From assembly GCF_004336635.1 (NCBI RefSeq), contig NZ_SJXH01000009.1, forward strand, positions 11,833-75,832: 64,000 bases of DNA. The letters run 5' to 3'. The first letter of the stretch is position 1. Every line of letters starts with the position of its first letter. The DNA is from Acinetobacter sp. ANC 4862. Its GTDB lineage: Bacteria > Pseudomonadota > Gammaproteobacteria > Pseudomonadales > Moraxellaceae. The position numbers were made by a program, and so were the translations under genes. The notes under the pieces were generated by a model. The model was not told the DNA's origin, searched no databases, and saw only the letters and a list, made by a program, of their open reading frames with translations. Below are positions 17,935 to 30,531 of this stretch, piece by piece.

Positions 17935-19772
17935 TATTTCATCTCCTTGGCAAGGTTGCCTTCAAAAGGATTTCGATAAGTTAATGGACTACCATTGGTG
18001 CTTAATTCCCGATAAAGATTTTCCTGAATCTTCTGTCCATCTTTTAAGTGATAGTTATTAATACCAATTTTTTGTACAGATAATTTTTTTAAGGTTTGAT
18101 AATCGTACTGATATTCTTTCCATTCACTTTTAGATGCATTTGGATCAACTGTAAAACTCACAATCAAATACTGTTTCTGTTTAAGATTCAATTGTTGTAA
18201 CTGTTTTTGCATGGCTTTAAATATTTTAGGATCGCGAACTGGATCAAATTCCAGATATAGGAAATCGCCCTGTGCTAGAGACTGATCAAGTAAGAGCTTT
18301 AAACCATCTAAATGCTTATCTCTTAATGTCATTTTCAATGCAGTTTGATAGTTATTACTAATATTCGTGTAATACTTCGCCTTTTCTTTAGCTCTTTCTT
18401 TAATTTGAAAAACTTGGTTCATTTTCTGGCTACAAGCAGCATCCCAAATTTTATCTTGTACACCACATAAGAAATCATCACCCATTTCTATCATCAAACC
18501 TTCAATTGAAGAATTATTCCTAACTAAATCAGCTGTCAACTCATCAAGCTTAAAACCTTGTTTTGTTTCCAGGCTAATAGGCAGTTCTGCATAAACTCGA
18601 TTACTAATTCGTGTACGCGCTTGCCAAACTGTCCGGTTCAGTAAATCTTGGCGCATACGCAGCTGCTGATTTGGAAAATAAGCAACGTCTACTTTTCCAT
18701 CACCATTTTCATCAGCCACTGCTTTTAATACCATCGTATCGGTTTTTAACGCATTCACCTGATCTAATAACTGTCCGAGTTTTTGATCAAACACTTGATT
18801 ATTCGGACTCACCATTTCGGATAAATCGAAACCAATAATACTTTTGCGTTGCTTATATAGCGCACGTGCAAAAGTCAAAAAATCCAGCATTTCCTCATGA
18901 ATCATTTCAGGTGTTGGGTTATCCATAATCAAGCCACGTTGATATGTTGTGCCCGAGTCCACAAGCGTAGACATACTGCCCAAGCTAAAGGACATTGGCA
19001 ATCCTGCCTCTGCCGCGAGTTGTTCACTTTCTTTAGTCACTGCCCCATAGGGCCAAAAGATAGCTAGACTATTAATACCCAGTTGAAAGTCTAAATTCTC
19101 CTTAGACTTTTTTAAATCTGCAATAACTCGCTCTTGATATTCCTGTTCAGATTCATATTTATCAACCTTAGGTAGATATTCACGCGTAATTGCAGCGGGC
19201 TGCATATTTTTTTGTGGATTGGCAAGAATACCTTTATGCAAATTGTCTGAGTGTGAAGCAAACTCGGCTAAACCTGATTCTTGCATTTCACGCATTTGAT
19301 CCCAGTTCATTAAATTATTTTCACCATAGGCAGCATAGGCATCTTTGGTGTTGCCATTAATCCAACTGGTTGGAATTGCAAATACCGCTGGAAAATTATA
19401 TTGCTTCAATAATGGAAAAACCCGGGTATAACTGCTTAATGCACCATCATCAAAGGTTAATAATACTGATTTAGGAGGCAAACTTTTTTTCTTTTGACGG
19501 GCTTGCCATACGTCTTCTAAGCGAATGGGATGCCAGCCTTCTTGTTGAATCCAGGCAAAATATTGCGCTAAATTTTTAGTACTAATTGCATAAACATCTG
19601 AATCCCCGGCCTTAGCAACATCATCTCGCACATCATGAAAAGTAAGGGTTACAAACAGATTATCTGGTATCTCAATTGCTGAATTTTTCACATTTTGAGC
19701 CAGACTCACGCTAGGAATTGTTAAATTTGTTGTCAACACTACAGCAAATAAAACTGTTGCAATTTTTCTCAT
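17934..19772 (-). CDS. pgaB: PgaB: PNAG deacetylase with a degenerate C-terminal hydrolase domain
   Basis: The 612-residue protein has a signal peptide (MRKIATVLFAVVLTTNL...) with no lipobox Cys, unlike the E. coli lipoprotein. The carbohydrate esterase 4 domain is intact: FHDVRDD (45-51), TFDDG (106-110) and ASHSDNLHKG with the metal histidines near 174 and 179. It should remove some N-acetyl groups to allow export through PgaA. The C-terminal half (from about 330) still starts like the GH153 domain (VLKAVADENGDG, AYFPNQQLRMRQDL). It has lost the TARNxYA, MAMPxME, FELQ and GYYPDDF motifs kept by the stand-alone protein at 14975. Start overlaps the pgaA stop (TAATG). Confidence 0.95.
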   Translation of the reverse strand: MRKIATVLFAVVLTTNLTIPSVSLAQNVKNSAIEIPDNLFVTLTFHDVRDDVAKAGDSDVYAISTKNLAQYFAWIQQEGWHPIRLEDVWQARQKKKSLPPKSVLLTFDDGALSSYTRVFPLLKQYNFPAVFAIPTSWINGNTKDAYAAYGENNLMNWDQMREMQESGLAEFASHSDNLHKGILANPQKNMQPAAITREYLPKVDKYESEQEYQERVIADLKKSKENLDFQLGINSLAIFWPYGAVTKESEQLAAEAGLPMSFSLGSMSTLVDSGTTYQRGLIMDNPTPEMIHEEMLDFLTFARALYKQRKSIIGFDLSEMVSPNNQVFDQKLGQLLDQVNALKTDTMVLKAVADENGDGKVDVAYFPNQQLRMRQDLLNRTVWQARTRISNRVYAELPISLETKQGFKLDELTADLVRNNSSIEGLMIEMGDDFLCGVQDKIWDAACSQKMNQVFQIKERAKEKAKYYTNISNNYQTALKMTLRDKHLDGLKLLLDQSLAQGDFLYLEFDPVRDPKIFKAMQKQLQQLNLKQKQYLIVSFTVDPNASKSEWKEYQYDYQTLKKLSVQKIGINNYHLKDGQKIQENLYRELSTNGSPLTYRNPFEGNLAKEMK

Positions 19773-22276
19773 TAAAAATTCCCCTTAAAACCAACCACTG
19801 CGTAGGTTCTTTTTTCATCTACACCGTCATAAGGATGTGTTCCCCATCCTATGCCGTAGTTCAAATTCCAGGTCCGCGAAAGTTGCCAATCATGTTGATA
19901 AAATGCGTTATAAATCGGTTTGGAGGAAAATCCTGTTTGCCCAAAAGTTCCAATGGCTGCTTCGAAATGTTGTGTGAAATTTCTGTTATGTCTACGCCAA
20001 GTGATCCAGTCATGCTGTAAAGTTAGTTCTGCACTATAACTTTCTTTAGGATTGAAATAATCGACGAGCACATCATCATTTTGACTGTAATACCCGCCTA
20101 AAATGAGACTGGTAATATTATGCGGTGCTGCAAAAACCCGTTGTTTTAAATAGGCTGTAACTTCCTGACGTGTATTTCCATCATCGATATCAGTGAGTTG
20201 ATAGGTTGTACCCGCTTCACGAGACTCATTGTGATTCCAGTTCAGACCAAAAGTATAAGATTGACCTTCATTGCCTTTTTTTATGGCTTGTAATGGAATA
20301 TCGGCCTGACTATTAAAACCTAAAACATACTGCCAATGATCATTTAACCATTGCGACCAATCCACTTCTACACCAAAACGATCGTTTTGACCTTCTACAC
20401 TTTGAGAAAGCATGATATTCGCGGCTTTACGGTGTGACCCCCATTCAAGTCCAACCCCCACACGTTGATCATTAATTTTGCCATCATCATAATTCGCCCA
20501 ACGATTGCTATGATTGGCATAAGCACGAAAAGTGTCGAAAAACCATGGGGTATTAATACGGGTTAAATTCTCTCGTTCGCGACTCCCTTTCAAACGATTG
20601 AGCACAGCAGCATTATCAGAGTCATTTTTTGAGAAAGTACTTTGATGCTGAATGGAGGCATGATTGCGATCATTAAGTTCTTTTTTACTTTTTATAACAC
20701 CCGAATCTCCTGGTATGGCTTCCATGAGATAAGCATTCTGCTTACGCCATTCCGAAATATCACCTAATGCCTGCATATTCTCTAAATGATTAATTCGTAT
20801 GGATGAATCAACTGGTTCAACGCCATCCCACTGCGCCAATGTCCACTCAGAGCGCTGTGGTTGTTCACGCCAACGCTGCACCAGTGCAAGATTACTTTGA
20901 TAAACCACATTATTCGGTGCTTTTGCGACTAGTTTTTCAAAATATTGTTCTGCTTTAGCATACTCATGGCGATAAACATAATTGAGACCGACCAAGTTTA
21001 TATATTCCATACGGTCATCATGAGTAACTCTATCGACTCCTTTTGCATTACTATATCGATAAATAGGCAACATTTCGTCCATTTCTAACAGTAAATTATT
21101 GGCTTGCTTATACTTTTCTTGTTCAATTAATGCGTAATACAAACCTGAATAAACTTCATAAGTTTGATAGTTTTTTTCCTTCAGCAAACTTTTATATTGT
21201 GCCTCAGCCAATTTAGGTTGCCTATTTTTTAAATACGCATCTGCAATCGATTGACGTACATAAGGAGGCATTTGCTCGATAGGTAATCCAATTTTTGGGA
21301 TTTGTACGAGGACTTCTCCAGGCAAATTTCTCTCATTTAAAGCATATATATATTCATAATAAAATTGACGTTTGATATTGGGATCATTAGGCAGTTCTGG
21401 TTCATACCTTGCCATATCTTCTATAACTTGATTGAGTTGTTTATAAGCAATATTTCCACGATCACGATACGTTGCAGCCTTGTAATATTGCACTGCATTT
21501 TGAATGCGTTGGGTAAATTCACTTATTTTGGCATTGGTTCTAAGTTGAGGTTGTTGCGTGAGTATTTGGTTATTTTGAATATATTTTTCAGCTTTGGCAT
21601 AATCAGCATTTACCATAAGTGCCAATGCATACTGTTCTTGTGCACTGCTACTATCTGGATTTTTTTCAACGGCTAAGCTAGCTGCATTTAATGCCTCAAC
21701 CGGCATATTTAAAATTCGATAGGCATAAGCGAGCTGGGCTAAATAATCAGGGTCAATATAATTAATATCCAGTGGGGCTAGAGTTTTTTTCGCCTGAGCA
21801 GTTTTTCCTGCTTCAGCCTGCAATACACCTATCCACACCACCCACATTTGATTTTGATCGGTTTGAGCGAATTTTTTTGCCCATTGTTCTGCTAATTCAA
21901 ATTTTCTTAAATCCCGCAAGGCTTTTAGAACATTGACTTTGGCATATTCTGGAAATTGGTTACTTTGTATACCCGAAAGATATTTAATATCTTGGTTGGT
22001 AAATTTTTGACTTTCATATGCCATTACAACAAAGTCAGCAATCAATTTCTGATTATTGGGTTGAAGTATTAATAATTGTCTGAGTTTTTGTAGACCTGCA
22101 TCTACTTGCCCTTGCTTAATCAAACTCACTGTCTCTTCACGTTGCGGATCAACCGTGTCTCTATACAATATTTCTGCATGCAGGAATGTAGAAAACAGTA
22201 AAGTGCCACAAGAGAGTGTAAGTACATTTAATTTAGAATTAATTTTATTCATATTTAAAATATTCATCTTCATCAT
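19772..22276 (-). CDS. pgaA: PgaA: outer-membrane PNAG export porin with TPR domain
   Basis: The 834-residue protein has a signal sequence ending LFSTFLHA, then a periplasmic superhelix of tetratricopeptide-like repeats to about residue 500. A C-terminal beta-barrel of about 300 residues ends in YAVVGFKGNF, with the terminal aromatic residue expected for barrel insertion. It exports partly deacetylated PNAG. It is the first gene of pgaABCD. The start is uncertain among three in-frame ATGs (22276, 22267, 22252) without a strong ribosome-binding site. A CRP-like palindrome lies about 100 bases upstream. Confidence 0.93.
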   Translation of the reverse strand: MMKMNILNMNKINSKLNVLTLSCGTLLFSTFLHAEILYRDTVDPQREETVSLIKQGQVDAGLQKLRQLLILQPNNQKLIADFVVMAYESQKFTNQDIKYLSGIQSNQFPEYAKVNVLKALRDLRKFELAEQWAKKFAQTDQNQMWVVWIGVLQAEAGKTAQAKKTLAPLDINYIDPDYLAQLAYAYRILNMPVEALNAASLAVEKNPDSSSAQEQYALALMVNADYAKAEKYIQNNQILTQQPQLRTNAKISEFTQRIQNAVQYYKAATYRDRGNIAYKQLNQVIEDMARYEPELPNDPNIKRQFYYEYIYALNERNLPGEVLVQIPKIGLPIEQMPPYVRQSIADAYLKNRQPKLAEAQYKSLLKEKNYQTYEVYSGLYYALIEQEKYKQANNLLLEMDEMLPIYRYSNAKGVDRVTHDDRMEYINLVGLNYVYRHEYAKAEQYFEKLVAKAPNNVVYQSNLALVQRWREQPQRSEWTLAQWDGVEPVDSSIRINHLENMQALGDISEWRKQNAYLMEAIPGDSGVIKSKKELNDRNHASIQHQSTFSKNDSDNAAVLNRLKGSRERENLTRINTPWFFDTFRAYANHSNRWANYDDGKINDQRVGVGLEWGSHRKAANIMLSQSVEGQNDRFGVEVDWSQWLNDHWQYVLGFNSQADIPLQAIKKGNEGQSYTFGLNWNHNESREAGTTYQLTDIDDGNTRQEVTAYLKQRVFAAPHNITSLILGGYYSQNDDVLVDYFNPKESYSAELTLQHDWITWRRHNRNFTQHFEAAIGTFGQTGFSSKPIYNAFYQHDWQLSRTWNLNYGIGWGTHPYDGVDEKRTYAVVGFKGNF

Positions 22277-22372
22277 TCATTGTTATTAATTGTTGCAATC
22301 CAATAAACAATACCCTCAAACCTACTGACATCAACCCTTTTTTGTGTTTCATTTTGTGTTTTAATATGTTAA

Positions 22373-22388
22373 TGTGATACTTATCACT
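22373..22388. promoter_or_regulatory. CRP/Vfr-like binding site upstream of pgaA
   Basis: TGTGATACTTATCACT matches the CRP half-site spacing TGTGA-N6-TCACA in all but the last base. Its core GTGATA-CT-TATCAC is a perfect inverted repeat. It lies about 97 bases before the pgaA start. This could be a site for the Acinetobacter CRP/Vfr homologue, activating or repressing the biofilm operon. Inferred from pattern only. Confidence 0.45.
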
Positions 22389-22587
22389 TTATTTTAACCG
22401 TGAAAAATTTAATATTTATCTGTTTATATTTTTTCTATAAGAGAGTATTTCTATTTATAATAGATAGCACAGTTTCTATCCTCTTATCAATTCGACAATT
22501 TTTAAAATTAAATTTTCAAACATATACAAGTTTTATTTCAAACTGGTTATCAATTTATTTTCTATAATTTTAAAAATACCACTGAAT

Positions 22588-22618
22588 AAAAAAGCCCTCA
22601 AATGAGAGCTTTTTTTTA
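22588..22618 (-). terminator. Terminator of sucCD
   Basis: AAAAGC-CTC / GAG-GCTTTT stem with an A-rich left side and T-rich right side, just after the sucD stop. It reads as a terminator in both directions. Confidence 0.75.
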
Positions 22619-22630
22619 TTTCGCTAAAAA

Positions 22631-23521
22631 TTAAGCTAAGCCTTTATCTTTCAGCACTTGGAGCATAGTTGAACCCAATTCTGCTGGACTACGGGTATAT
22701 GCCATGCCTGCTTTTTCAAAAGCAGCAAATTTTTCTTCCGCAGTGCCCTTGCCACCTGAAATAATCGCACCTGCATGCCCCATGCGTTTACCTTTAGGTG
22801 CAGTTACACCCGCAATATAACCCACTACAGGTTTGGTCACATGCGACTGAATATATTCAGCTGCCTCTTCTTCAGCCGTGCCACCAATTTCACCAATCAT
22901 GATAATGGCTTCGGTTTGCGGATCTTCCTGAAACAGTTTTAAGCAGTCAATTTGGTTCATGCCTGGAATTGGGTCCCCCCCGATTCCGATACAAGTAGAC
23001 TGACCCAAACCCAGTTTCGTGGTTTGCGCGACAGCTTCATAAGTCAAAGTCCCTGAACGCGAGATAATGCCGATTTTACCCGGTTGATGAATATGACCCG
23101 GCATGATGCCAATCTTACATTCACCTGGTGTAATAATCCCCGGACAGTTTGGACCAATTAAACGTGCATTATTACCATAAGTTTCAAGATAACGTTTGGC
23201 TTTAAGCATATCCAAAGTTGGTACGCCCTCTGTGATCACCACAATTAGCTCAATACCTGAATCAATCGATTCAATAATTGAATCCAGCACAAAAGGTGCA
23301 GGTACATAAATAGAGGTTGCAGTTGCACCTGTTTCACGTACTGCTTCTTTCATGGTATTAAAAACAGGAAGGCCTAAATGTGTTTGACTGCCTTTACCCG
23401 GTGTTACTCCACCAACAACTTTGGTGCCATAAGCAATCGATTGTTCTGAATGGAAAGTTCCGTTTTTACCGGTAAAACCTTGTACCAACACGGTGGTGTC
23501 TTTATTTACTAATACGCTCAT
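22631..23521 (-). CDS. sucD: SucD: succinyl-CoA synthetase alpha subunit
   Basis: The 296-residue subunit binds CoA ([20 protein letters not shown] at the start) and carries the phosphohistidine in [17 protein letters not shown] near residue 247. Together with SucC it converts succinyl-CoA to succinate with formation of ATP or GTP. It lies 13 bases after sucC and is followed by a terminator. Confidence 0.97.
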   Translation of the reverse strand: MSVLVNKDTTVLVQGFTGKNGTFHSEQSIAYGTKVVGGVTPGKGSQTHLGLPVFNTMKEAVRETGATATSIYVPAPFVLDSIIESIDSGIELIVVITEGVPTLDMLKAKRYLETYGNNARLIGPNCPGIITPGECKIGIMPGHIHQPGKIGIISRSGTLTYEAVAQTTKLGLGQSTCIGIGGDPIPGMNQIDCLKLFQEDPQTEAIIMIGEIGGTAEEEAAEYIQSHVTKPVVGYIAGVTAPKGKRMGHAGAIISGGKGTAEEKFAAFEKAGMAYTRSPAELGSTMLQVLKDKGLA

Positions 23522-23534
23522 GATTGATACTCCC

Positions 23535-24701
23535 TTACGCCTTCACTGCAGCAACAATTTTTTCTGCAGCATCAGCCAGACCATTCGCAGAAATTAATTT
23601 CAAACTTGATTCATCGAGTAATTTTGCCCCCAACTCTGAATTGTTGCCTTCTAGGCGAACAACCACAGGTACAGTGACATGTACTTCCTTAACCGCTGCA
23701 ATAATTGCCTCTGCAATCATGTCACAACGCACAATACCACCGAAAATATTGATCAATACACCTTGTACAGAAGAATCGGAAAGGATGATTTTAAATGCTT
23801 CAATAACGCGGTCTTTGGTTGCACCACCGCCAACATCAAGGAAGTTCGCAGGCTGACCACCATATAATTTAATGATGTCCATGGTTGCCATGGCAAGACC
23901 CGCACCATTGACCATACAACCAATATTACCCTCAAGTGCGACATAGTTCAGATCAAATTCAGAAGCTTTCAATTCACGCTCATTTTCCTGAGATTTATCA
24001 CGCATTGCTTCGATTTCGGGTAAGCGATAAAGTGCGTTTGAATCGATCCCCACTTTGGCATCAACACACAGGATATCGCCATTTTCTCGAACTGAAAGTG
24101 GATTAATTTCAAATAGGGCAAAATCATTTTCAATAAATGCCTGATAAGCAGCCGTCATAATTTTGACAAATTGATTGATTTGTCCATCTTTTAAATTAAG
24201 TGCAAAGGCCACTTCACGCGCTTGAAAAGGCATTAATCCCACCAAAGGATCCACTTCTACCTTAATAATTTTTTCTGGGGTTTCTTCTGCTACTTTTTCA
24301 ATTTCGACACCGCCTTCTGTGGATGCCATAAAAGTTACGCGGCGGCTAGAACGATCAACCACTGCACCTAGGTACAATTCACGTTCAACGGGATAGACAT
24401 CTTCACACACAAGAACACTATTTACCGGCTGACCATTGGCATCGGTTTGGTAAGTCACAAGGCGTGTACCAATAATGCCATTTGCATATTCAGCAGCTTC
24501 ATCGCTTGATTTTACGACTTTAACCCCACCTGCTTTACCACGTCCCCCCGCATGAACTTGAGCCTTCATTACGGCAAACTTACCGCCAAGTTGCTCAAAT
24601 GCTGTTACAGTTTCTGCGGCATTGGTTGCCAGTACACCCTCTTGAACAGGCATACCATATTTTTTTAATAACGCTTTTGCTTGATACTCATGTAAATTCA
24701 T
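23535..24701 (-). CDS. sucC: SucC: succinyl-CoA synthetase beta subunit (ADP-forming)
   Basis: The 388-residue subunit has an ATP-grasp domain ([34 protein letters not shown] near 46-60) that binds nucleotide. The C-terminal CoA-ligase domain carries [14 protein letters not shown] near residue 320. It is the first gene of sucCD. A terminator separates it from lpd upstream, so it probably has its own promoter in the 170-base gap, or depends on readthrough. Confidence 0.97.
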   Translation of the reverse strand: MNLHEYQAKALLKKYGMPVQEGVLATNAAETVTAFEQLGGKFAVMKAQVHAGGRGKAGGVKVVKSSDEAAEYANGIIGTRLVTYQTDANGQPVNSVLVCEDVYPVERELYLGAVVDRSSRRVTFMASTEGGVEIEKVAEETPEKIIKVEVDPLVGLMPFQAREVAFALNLKDGQINQFVKIMTAAYQAFIENDFALFEINPLSVRENGDILCVDAKVGIDSNALYRLPEIEAMRDKSQENERELKASEFDLNYVALEGNIGCMVNGAGLAMATMDIIKLYGGQPANFLDVGGGATKDRVIEAFKIILSDSSVQGVLINIFGGIVRCDMIAEAIIAAVKEVHVTVPVVVRLEGNNSELGAKLLDESSLKLISANGLADAAEKIVAAVKA

Positions 24702-24839
24702 CGAATAACCTTTTATTACTTCTTTGCTTTGTTATGACCCACCAATACCCAGACGTCCGTCAAAGCAGTATTGGCATTTTTTAAAATCGTTATCTTTATT
24801 TTTAGATGATTGTTCCAATAAAAACAACCATGAAATGTA

Positions 24840-24867
24840 AAAAGAGCGACCTAAGTCGCTCTTTTTT
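24840..24867 (-). terminator. Terminator between lpd and sucC
   Basis: AAAGAGCGAC / GTCGCTCTTT perfect 10-bp stem with a 4-base loop. A-runs and T-runs flank it immediately downstream of lpd. It divides sucAB-lpd from sucCD. Confidence 0.85.
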
Positions 24868-24871
24868 CGAA

Positions 24872-26338
<1,467 letters not shown>

Positions 26339-26365
26339 CTAAGCCCATGGATTTATTCTTTAGAA

Positions 26366-27583
26366 TTAAAGATCAAGGATAAGACGAGCTGGCTCTTCTA
26401 ACAATTCTTTAATTGCCACAAGGAAACCTACAGCTTCTTTACCATCGATTAAACGGTGGTCATAAGAAAGTGCCAAGTACATCATTGGTAAAATTTCAAC
26501 TTGACCATTTACAGCCATTGGGCGTTCCTGGATTTTATGCATACCCAAGATTGCAGTTTGTGGAGTGTTCAAGATTGGTGTAGATAACAATGAACCGAAA
26601 GTACCACCATTAGTAATGGTAAATGTACCGCCAGTCATGTCTTCAATACCCAATTTACCGTCACGTGCTTTTGCAGCAAAACCACGGATGCCATTTTCAA
26701 CTTCAGCATAGTTCATGCGGTCTGTATCACGAAGTACAGGAACCACTAAACCACGCTCAGAAGATACAGCAACACCGATGTCATAGTAACCGTGATACAC
26801 GATATCGTCGCCATCAATTGAAGCATTTACCGCTGGGTAGCGTTTAAGTGCTTCAGTTGCCGCTTTAACAAAGAATGACATAAAGCCAAGACGTGCACCA
26901 TGACGTTTCTCGAATGCATCTTTGTATTGAGCACGCATTTCCATGATTGGTTTCATGTTCACTTCGTTAAATGTCGTCAACATTGCAGTACTTTGTGTAG
27001 CAGCAAGAAGACGTTCAGCAACACGTTTACGTAAACGAGTCATTGGAACACGTTTTTCGATACGCTCACCAACAGCAACGCTTAATGGTGCAGCAGCAGG
27101 AGCCGCTGGTTTAGCTTGATGGCTTGCAACATCTTCTTTAGTGATACGGCCACCGCGACCAGTACCAGTAACATCACCAGCAGCAATACCAGTTTCAGTT
27201 AATGCTTTACGTACCGCAGGTGCTTGATCAGCAACAGGTTGAGCACGTTCAACAACAGGTGCAGCACCCGCTTCAGTTTGAGACGCAGCTTGTTCAACTT
27301 GTCCTTCAGACTGAACTGCTTGAGTTTGAGCAGCGCCAGAAACCGCACCTTCTTCAAACTGAGCAATCACTTCGCTAGAAAGAACAGTTTCGCCTTCACC
27401 TTTAATGATAGTAGCGATTGTACCGTCAGCAGGAGCAACAACTTCTAAAACAACTTTATCGGTTTCAATATCGCAGATCACTTCATCACGTGATACAGCT
27501 TCACCTGGTTGTTTGTGCCAAGTTGCGATCGTACCGTCTGCAACTGACTCTGGGAATACCGGTGCTTTAATTTCGGTTGCCAT
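26366..27583 (-). CDS. sucB: SucB: dihydrolipoyllysine succinyltransferase (E2 of 2-oxoglutarate dehydrogenase)
   Basis: The 405-residue E2 core of the complex has one lipoyl domain ([15 protein letters not shown], lipoyl Lys near residue 43) and an Ala/Gln-rich linker. A peripheral-subunit-binding domain ([30 protein letters not shown], near 124-152) and the catalytic domain with the active-site [13 protein letters not shown] near residue 375 follow. The ATG overlaps the sucA stop as TAATG, and its AGGAGAT ribosome-binding site lies inside the sucA end, so translation is likely coupled. Confidence 0.97.
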   Translation of the reverse strand: MATEIKAPVFPESVADGTIATWHKQPGEAVSRDEVICDIETDKVVLEVVAPADGTIATIIKGEGETVLSSEVIAQFEEGAVSGAAQTQAVQSEGQVEQAASQTEAGAAPVVERAQPVADQAPAVRKALTETGIAAGDVTGTGRGGRITKEDVASHQAKPAAPAAAPLSVAVGERIEKRVPMTRLRKRVAERLLAATQSTAMLTTFNEVNMKPIMEMRAQYKDAFEKRHGARLGFMSFFVKAATEALKRYPAVNASIDGDDIVYHGYYDIGVAVSSERGLVVPVLRDTDRMNYAEVENGIRGFAAKARDGKLGIEDMTGGTFTITNGGTFGSLLSTPILNTPQTAILGMHKIQERPMAVNGQVEILPMMYLALSYDHRLIDGKEAVGFLVAIKELLEEPARLILDL

Positions 27584-30423
27584 TATTTAGAATCTCCTGA
27601 TTGTTCAGCTACGATCGCCAATGCGTCATTTACTAGCTGAGCTTGTTGTTTTGCATGCAAATAAGGTGAACCACAAGCTGGCGCAGCAGATGCTGGACGG
27701 CCTGCGTAGCTGATACGAACTTGTTTAGCAGATTTCATTACATCGTCATATAAACGCGGTGCAATGAATAACCAAGCACCTTGGTTTTTCGGCTCTTCTT
27801 GAGTCCAAACCACTTCTTTTAAGTTTGGATAAGAAGCAAGTACTTCAGCAATACGTTGTTCTGGGTATGGATACAATTGTTCGATACGAACGATTGCAGT
27901 GTTGTTTAGATTTTCTGCACGACGTTTTTCAAGCAAGTCGTAGTAAACCTTACCGCCACAAAGGACTAAACGAGTCACGTCAGCGTGGTTGATTTGATCT
28001 ACTTCATCAATCACAGTCTGGAATGTACCGGTTGCAAGCTCTTCTAAAGTAGAAGTTGCAAGTTTGTGACGAAGCAATGACTTCGGTGAAGTCACGATCA
28101 ATGGCTTACGGATTGGACGAACCGCTTGACGACGTAAAGCATGGAAAATCTGTGCAGGTGTAGTCGGTGTAATCACTTGCATGTTGTCTTCAGCACATAA
28201 CTGCAAGAAACGCTCTAAACGTGCAGATGAGTGCTCTGGACCCTGACCTTCATAACCGTGTGGAAGCAACATGGTTAAACCACATACACGTTCCCATTTG
28301 GTTTCGCCTGAAGCGATGAATTGGTCAATTACAACCTGTGCACAGTTCGCGAAGTCACCAAATTGCGCTTCCCAGATAATTAAACCGTGTGGAATTGTGG
28401 TTGCATAACCATATTCAAATGCAAGTACGGCCATTTCAGACAAAAGCGAGTCGTAAATTGCAGTACGTGGCTGGTTCTCTTTGATATGACAAAGCGGGAT
28501 ATAGGTTGAACCATCCACCTGGTTATGCAGCTTCGCATGACGATGAGAGAAAGTACCACGACCTACGTCTTCACCGGTAATACGAACCATGTAGCTTTCA
28601 TCAAGCAAGGTTGCATAGGCTAAAGTTTCAGCCGCACCCCAGTTCAATGGCATTTCACCAGTCTGCATCTTCAAGCGTTCATCAATCACTTTCGCGACTT
28701 GACGTTGCATCACGAAGCCTTCAGGAAGCTCGCGCATTTTAGTGCCAAGTTCTTTCAAGCGTTCGATTGGGAAAGTGGTATCCCAAACATCTGTGTATTC
28801 GTGACCTAAATAAGGGGTCCAATCCACAAACATTTTTGTATTTGGTTCTAATACCAGTGCGTTGGCAACGTGCTTACCGGCTTCAAGATCTGCGCGGTAA
28901 TTTTCAACCATTTGATCAGCAGCTGCACGGTCAAGAACACCTTCTTTAACCAGTTGATCTGCATAAAGTGTACGTGTAGTCACTTTTTTGTTGATCACTT
29001 GGTACATCATTGGTTGTGTTGCTGCTGGCTCGTCCGCTTCGTTATGACCACGACGACGGTAGCAGAACATGTCAATTACAACGTCTTTACGGAAAGTATG
29101 ACGGAAATCATGTGCCAATTGAGTCACGAAGATCACAGCTTCTGGATCATCGCCATTCACATGGAATACCGGTGCCTGAATCATTTTCGCGATATCGGTA
29201 CAGTATTCTGTAGAACGTGCATCACGTGGATCAGATGTTGTAAAGCCCACCTGGTTATTTACCACGATGTGAACTGTACCACCCACTGTATAACCACGAG
29301 TTTGTGACATCTGGAAGGTTTCTTGGTTTACACCTTGACCTGCAAATGCTGCATCACCATGTACGATGATTGGCAATACATCATCACCACCAATGTCTTT
29401 ACGACGCACTTGACGAGCACGTACAGAACCTTCAACTACAGGTCCAACGATTTCCAAGTGTGATGGGTTAAACGCCAATGCCAAGTGAACTTCGCCACCC
29501 GGAGTCATTACGTTAGATGAGAAACCTTGATGGTATTTAACGTCACCAGAACCTTTTTTATGAATTGATTTACCTTCAAATTCACCAAAAAGATCTGCCG
29601 GGTTTTTACCCATGATGTTAACAAGAAGGTTGAGACGACCACGGTGTGGCATACCAATCACAACTTCTTTACAACCTACCGCACCTGCACGTTGAATAAT
29701 TTCATTTACCATCGGGATAAATGATTCACCGCCTTCAACACCGAAGCGTTTAGCACCAACGTATTTGTTACCCAGGAATTTTTCCAGACCTTCAGCTGCA
29801 GTTAAACGTTCAAGGACGTGCTTTTTCTGTTCTGCAGTAAAGTTAAATTGACCTTTCGCACCTTCAAGACGTTGTTGAATCCAACGTTTCTCTTTAGTGT
29901 CAACAATGTGCATGTATTCGGTACCAATAGAACCGCAATAAACGGCTTCCATTGCTTCAACCATTTCACCAAGCGTCGCTTCTGCTTTACCTAGTGCAAG
30001 GTTACCTGTGTTAAATACTGTATCGAGATCAGATTTAGTTAAACCGTGCGTAGCAAGATCAAGATCAGGCACGTCTTCACGTTTTGCCAAACCTAGCGGA
30101 TCCAGTTTTGCTTTTTGATGACCACGATTACGATAAGCAGCAATAAGTTGTAAAACGCCAATTTGACGACGTTCATGCTCAGAACTTACAGAACTTTGAA
30201 CAACAGGTTGTACGCGGCTTGAATTGCGACCTAATAAAAGGAATTGCTCACGTACATTGCTATGTGGTTGATCACCTTTAGGGAATTTATCGAAATATTC
30301 ACGCCAGTCAGCTCCAACCGAGTCTGGTGACGTCAAATAATGTTCATAAAGTTCTTCAATATACGCTGCACTGTCAGCGCTTAGTTCAGTGTCAAGACGC
30401 AAAGCGTCAGCAACTTCTTGCAT
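27583..30423 (-). CDS. sucA: SucA: 2-oxoglutarate dehydrogenase E1 component
   Basis: The 946-residue thiamine-diphosphate enzyme decarboxylates 2-oxoglutarate and passes the succinyl group to SucB. Seen: the N-terminal [18 protein letters not shown] segment, the thiamine-diphosphate region with [18 protein letters not shown] near 360-380, and the transketolase-type pyrimidine domain starting [16 protein letters not shown]. Start is ambiguous: ATG at 30423 or 30435, four codons earlier with AGGAA directly adjacent. I prefer 30423 because it gives the family's usual N-terminus. First gene of sucAB-lpd, after an 815-base structured leader region. Confidence 0.96.
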   Translation of the reverse strand: MQEVADALRLDTELSADSAAYIEELYEHYLTSPDSVGADWREYFDKFPKGDQPHSNVREQFLLLGRNSSRVQPVVQSSVSSEHERRQIGVLQLIAAYRNRGHQKAKLDPLGLAKREDVPDLDLATHGLTKSDLDTVFNTGNLALGKAEATLGEMVEAMEAVYCGSIGTEYMHIVDTKEKRWIQQRLEGAKGQFNFTAEQKKHVLERLTAAEGLEKFLGNKYVGAKRFGVEGGESFIPMVNEIIQRAGAVGCKEVVIGMPHRGRLNLLVNIMGKNPADLFGEFEGKSIHKKGSGDVKYHQGFSSNVMTPGGEVHLALAFNPSHLEIVGPVVEGSVRARQVRRKDIGGDDVLPIIVHGDAAFAGQGVNQETFQMSQTRGYTVGGTVHIVVNNQVGFTTSDPRDARSTEYCTDIAKMIQAPVFHVNGDDPEAVIFVTQLAHDFRHTFRKDVVIDMFCYRRRGHNEADEPAATQPMMYQVINKKVTTRTLYADQLVKEGVLDRAAADQMVENYRADLEAGKHVANALVLEPNTKMFVDWTPYLGHEYTDVWDTTFPIERLKELGTKMRELPEGFVMQRQVAKVIDERLKMQTGEMPLNWGAAETLAYATLLDESYMVRITGEDVGRGTFSHRHAKLHNQVDGSTYIPLCHIKENQPRTAIYDSLLSEMAVLAFEYGYATTIPHGLIIWEAQFGDFANCAQVVIDQFIASGETKWERVCGLTMLLPHGYEGQGPEHSSARLERFLQLCAEDNMQVITPTTPAQIFHALRRQAVRPIRKPLIVTSPKSLLRHKLATSTLEELATGTFQTVIDEVDQINHADVTRLVLCGGKVYYDLLEKRRAENLNNTAIVRIEQLYPYPEQRIAEVLASYPNLKEVVWTQEEPKNQGAWLFIAPRLYDDVMKSAKQVRISYAGRPASAAPACGSPYLHAKQQAQLVNDALAIVAEQSGDSK

Positions 30424-30531
30424 TTGTGGACCCATTTCCTATTGCAAAAACATTTTCAGGATGCTTTTTAAGCGAACCCATGATTAATAATGTCAAATTG
30501 GTAACATGACACTAGTCCCCATAAGGCATAA

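Larger units (their letters stand above)
22277..22630. other. Non-coding region between pgaA and sucD
   Basis: About 350 AT-rich bases holding the pga promoter region, a CRP-like inverted repeat (22373-22388) and the sucCD terminator (22588-22618). I see no gene. Confidence 0.6.

Noticed and set aside
28870..29307. ORF of 145 codons on the plus strand
   Set aside because: It lies antisense to sucA and has the composition of a shadow frame.
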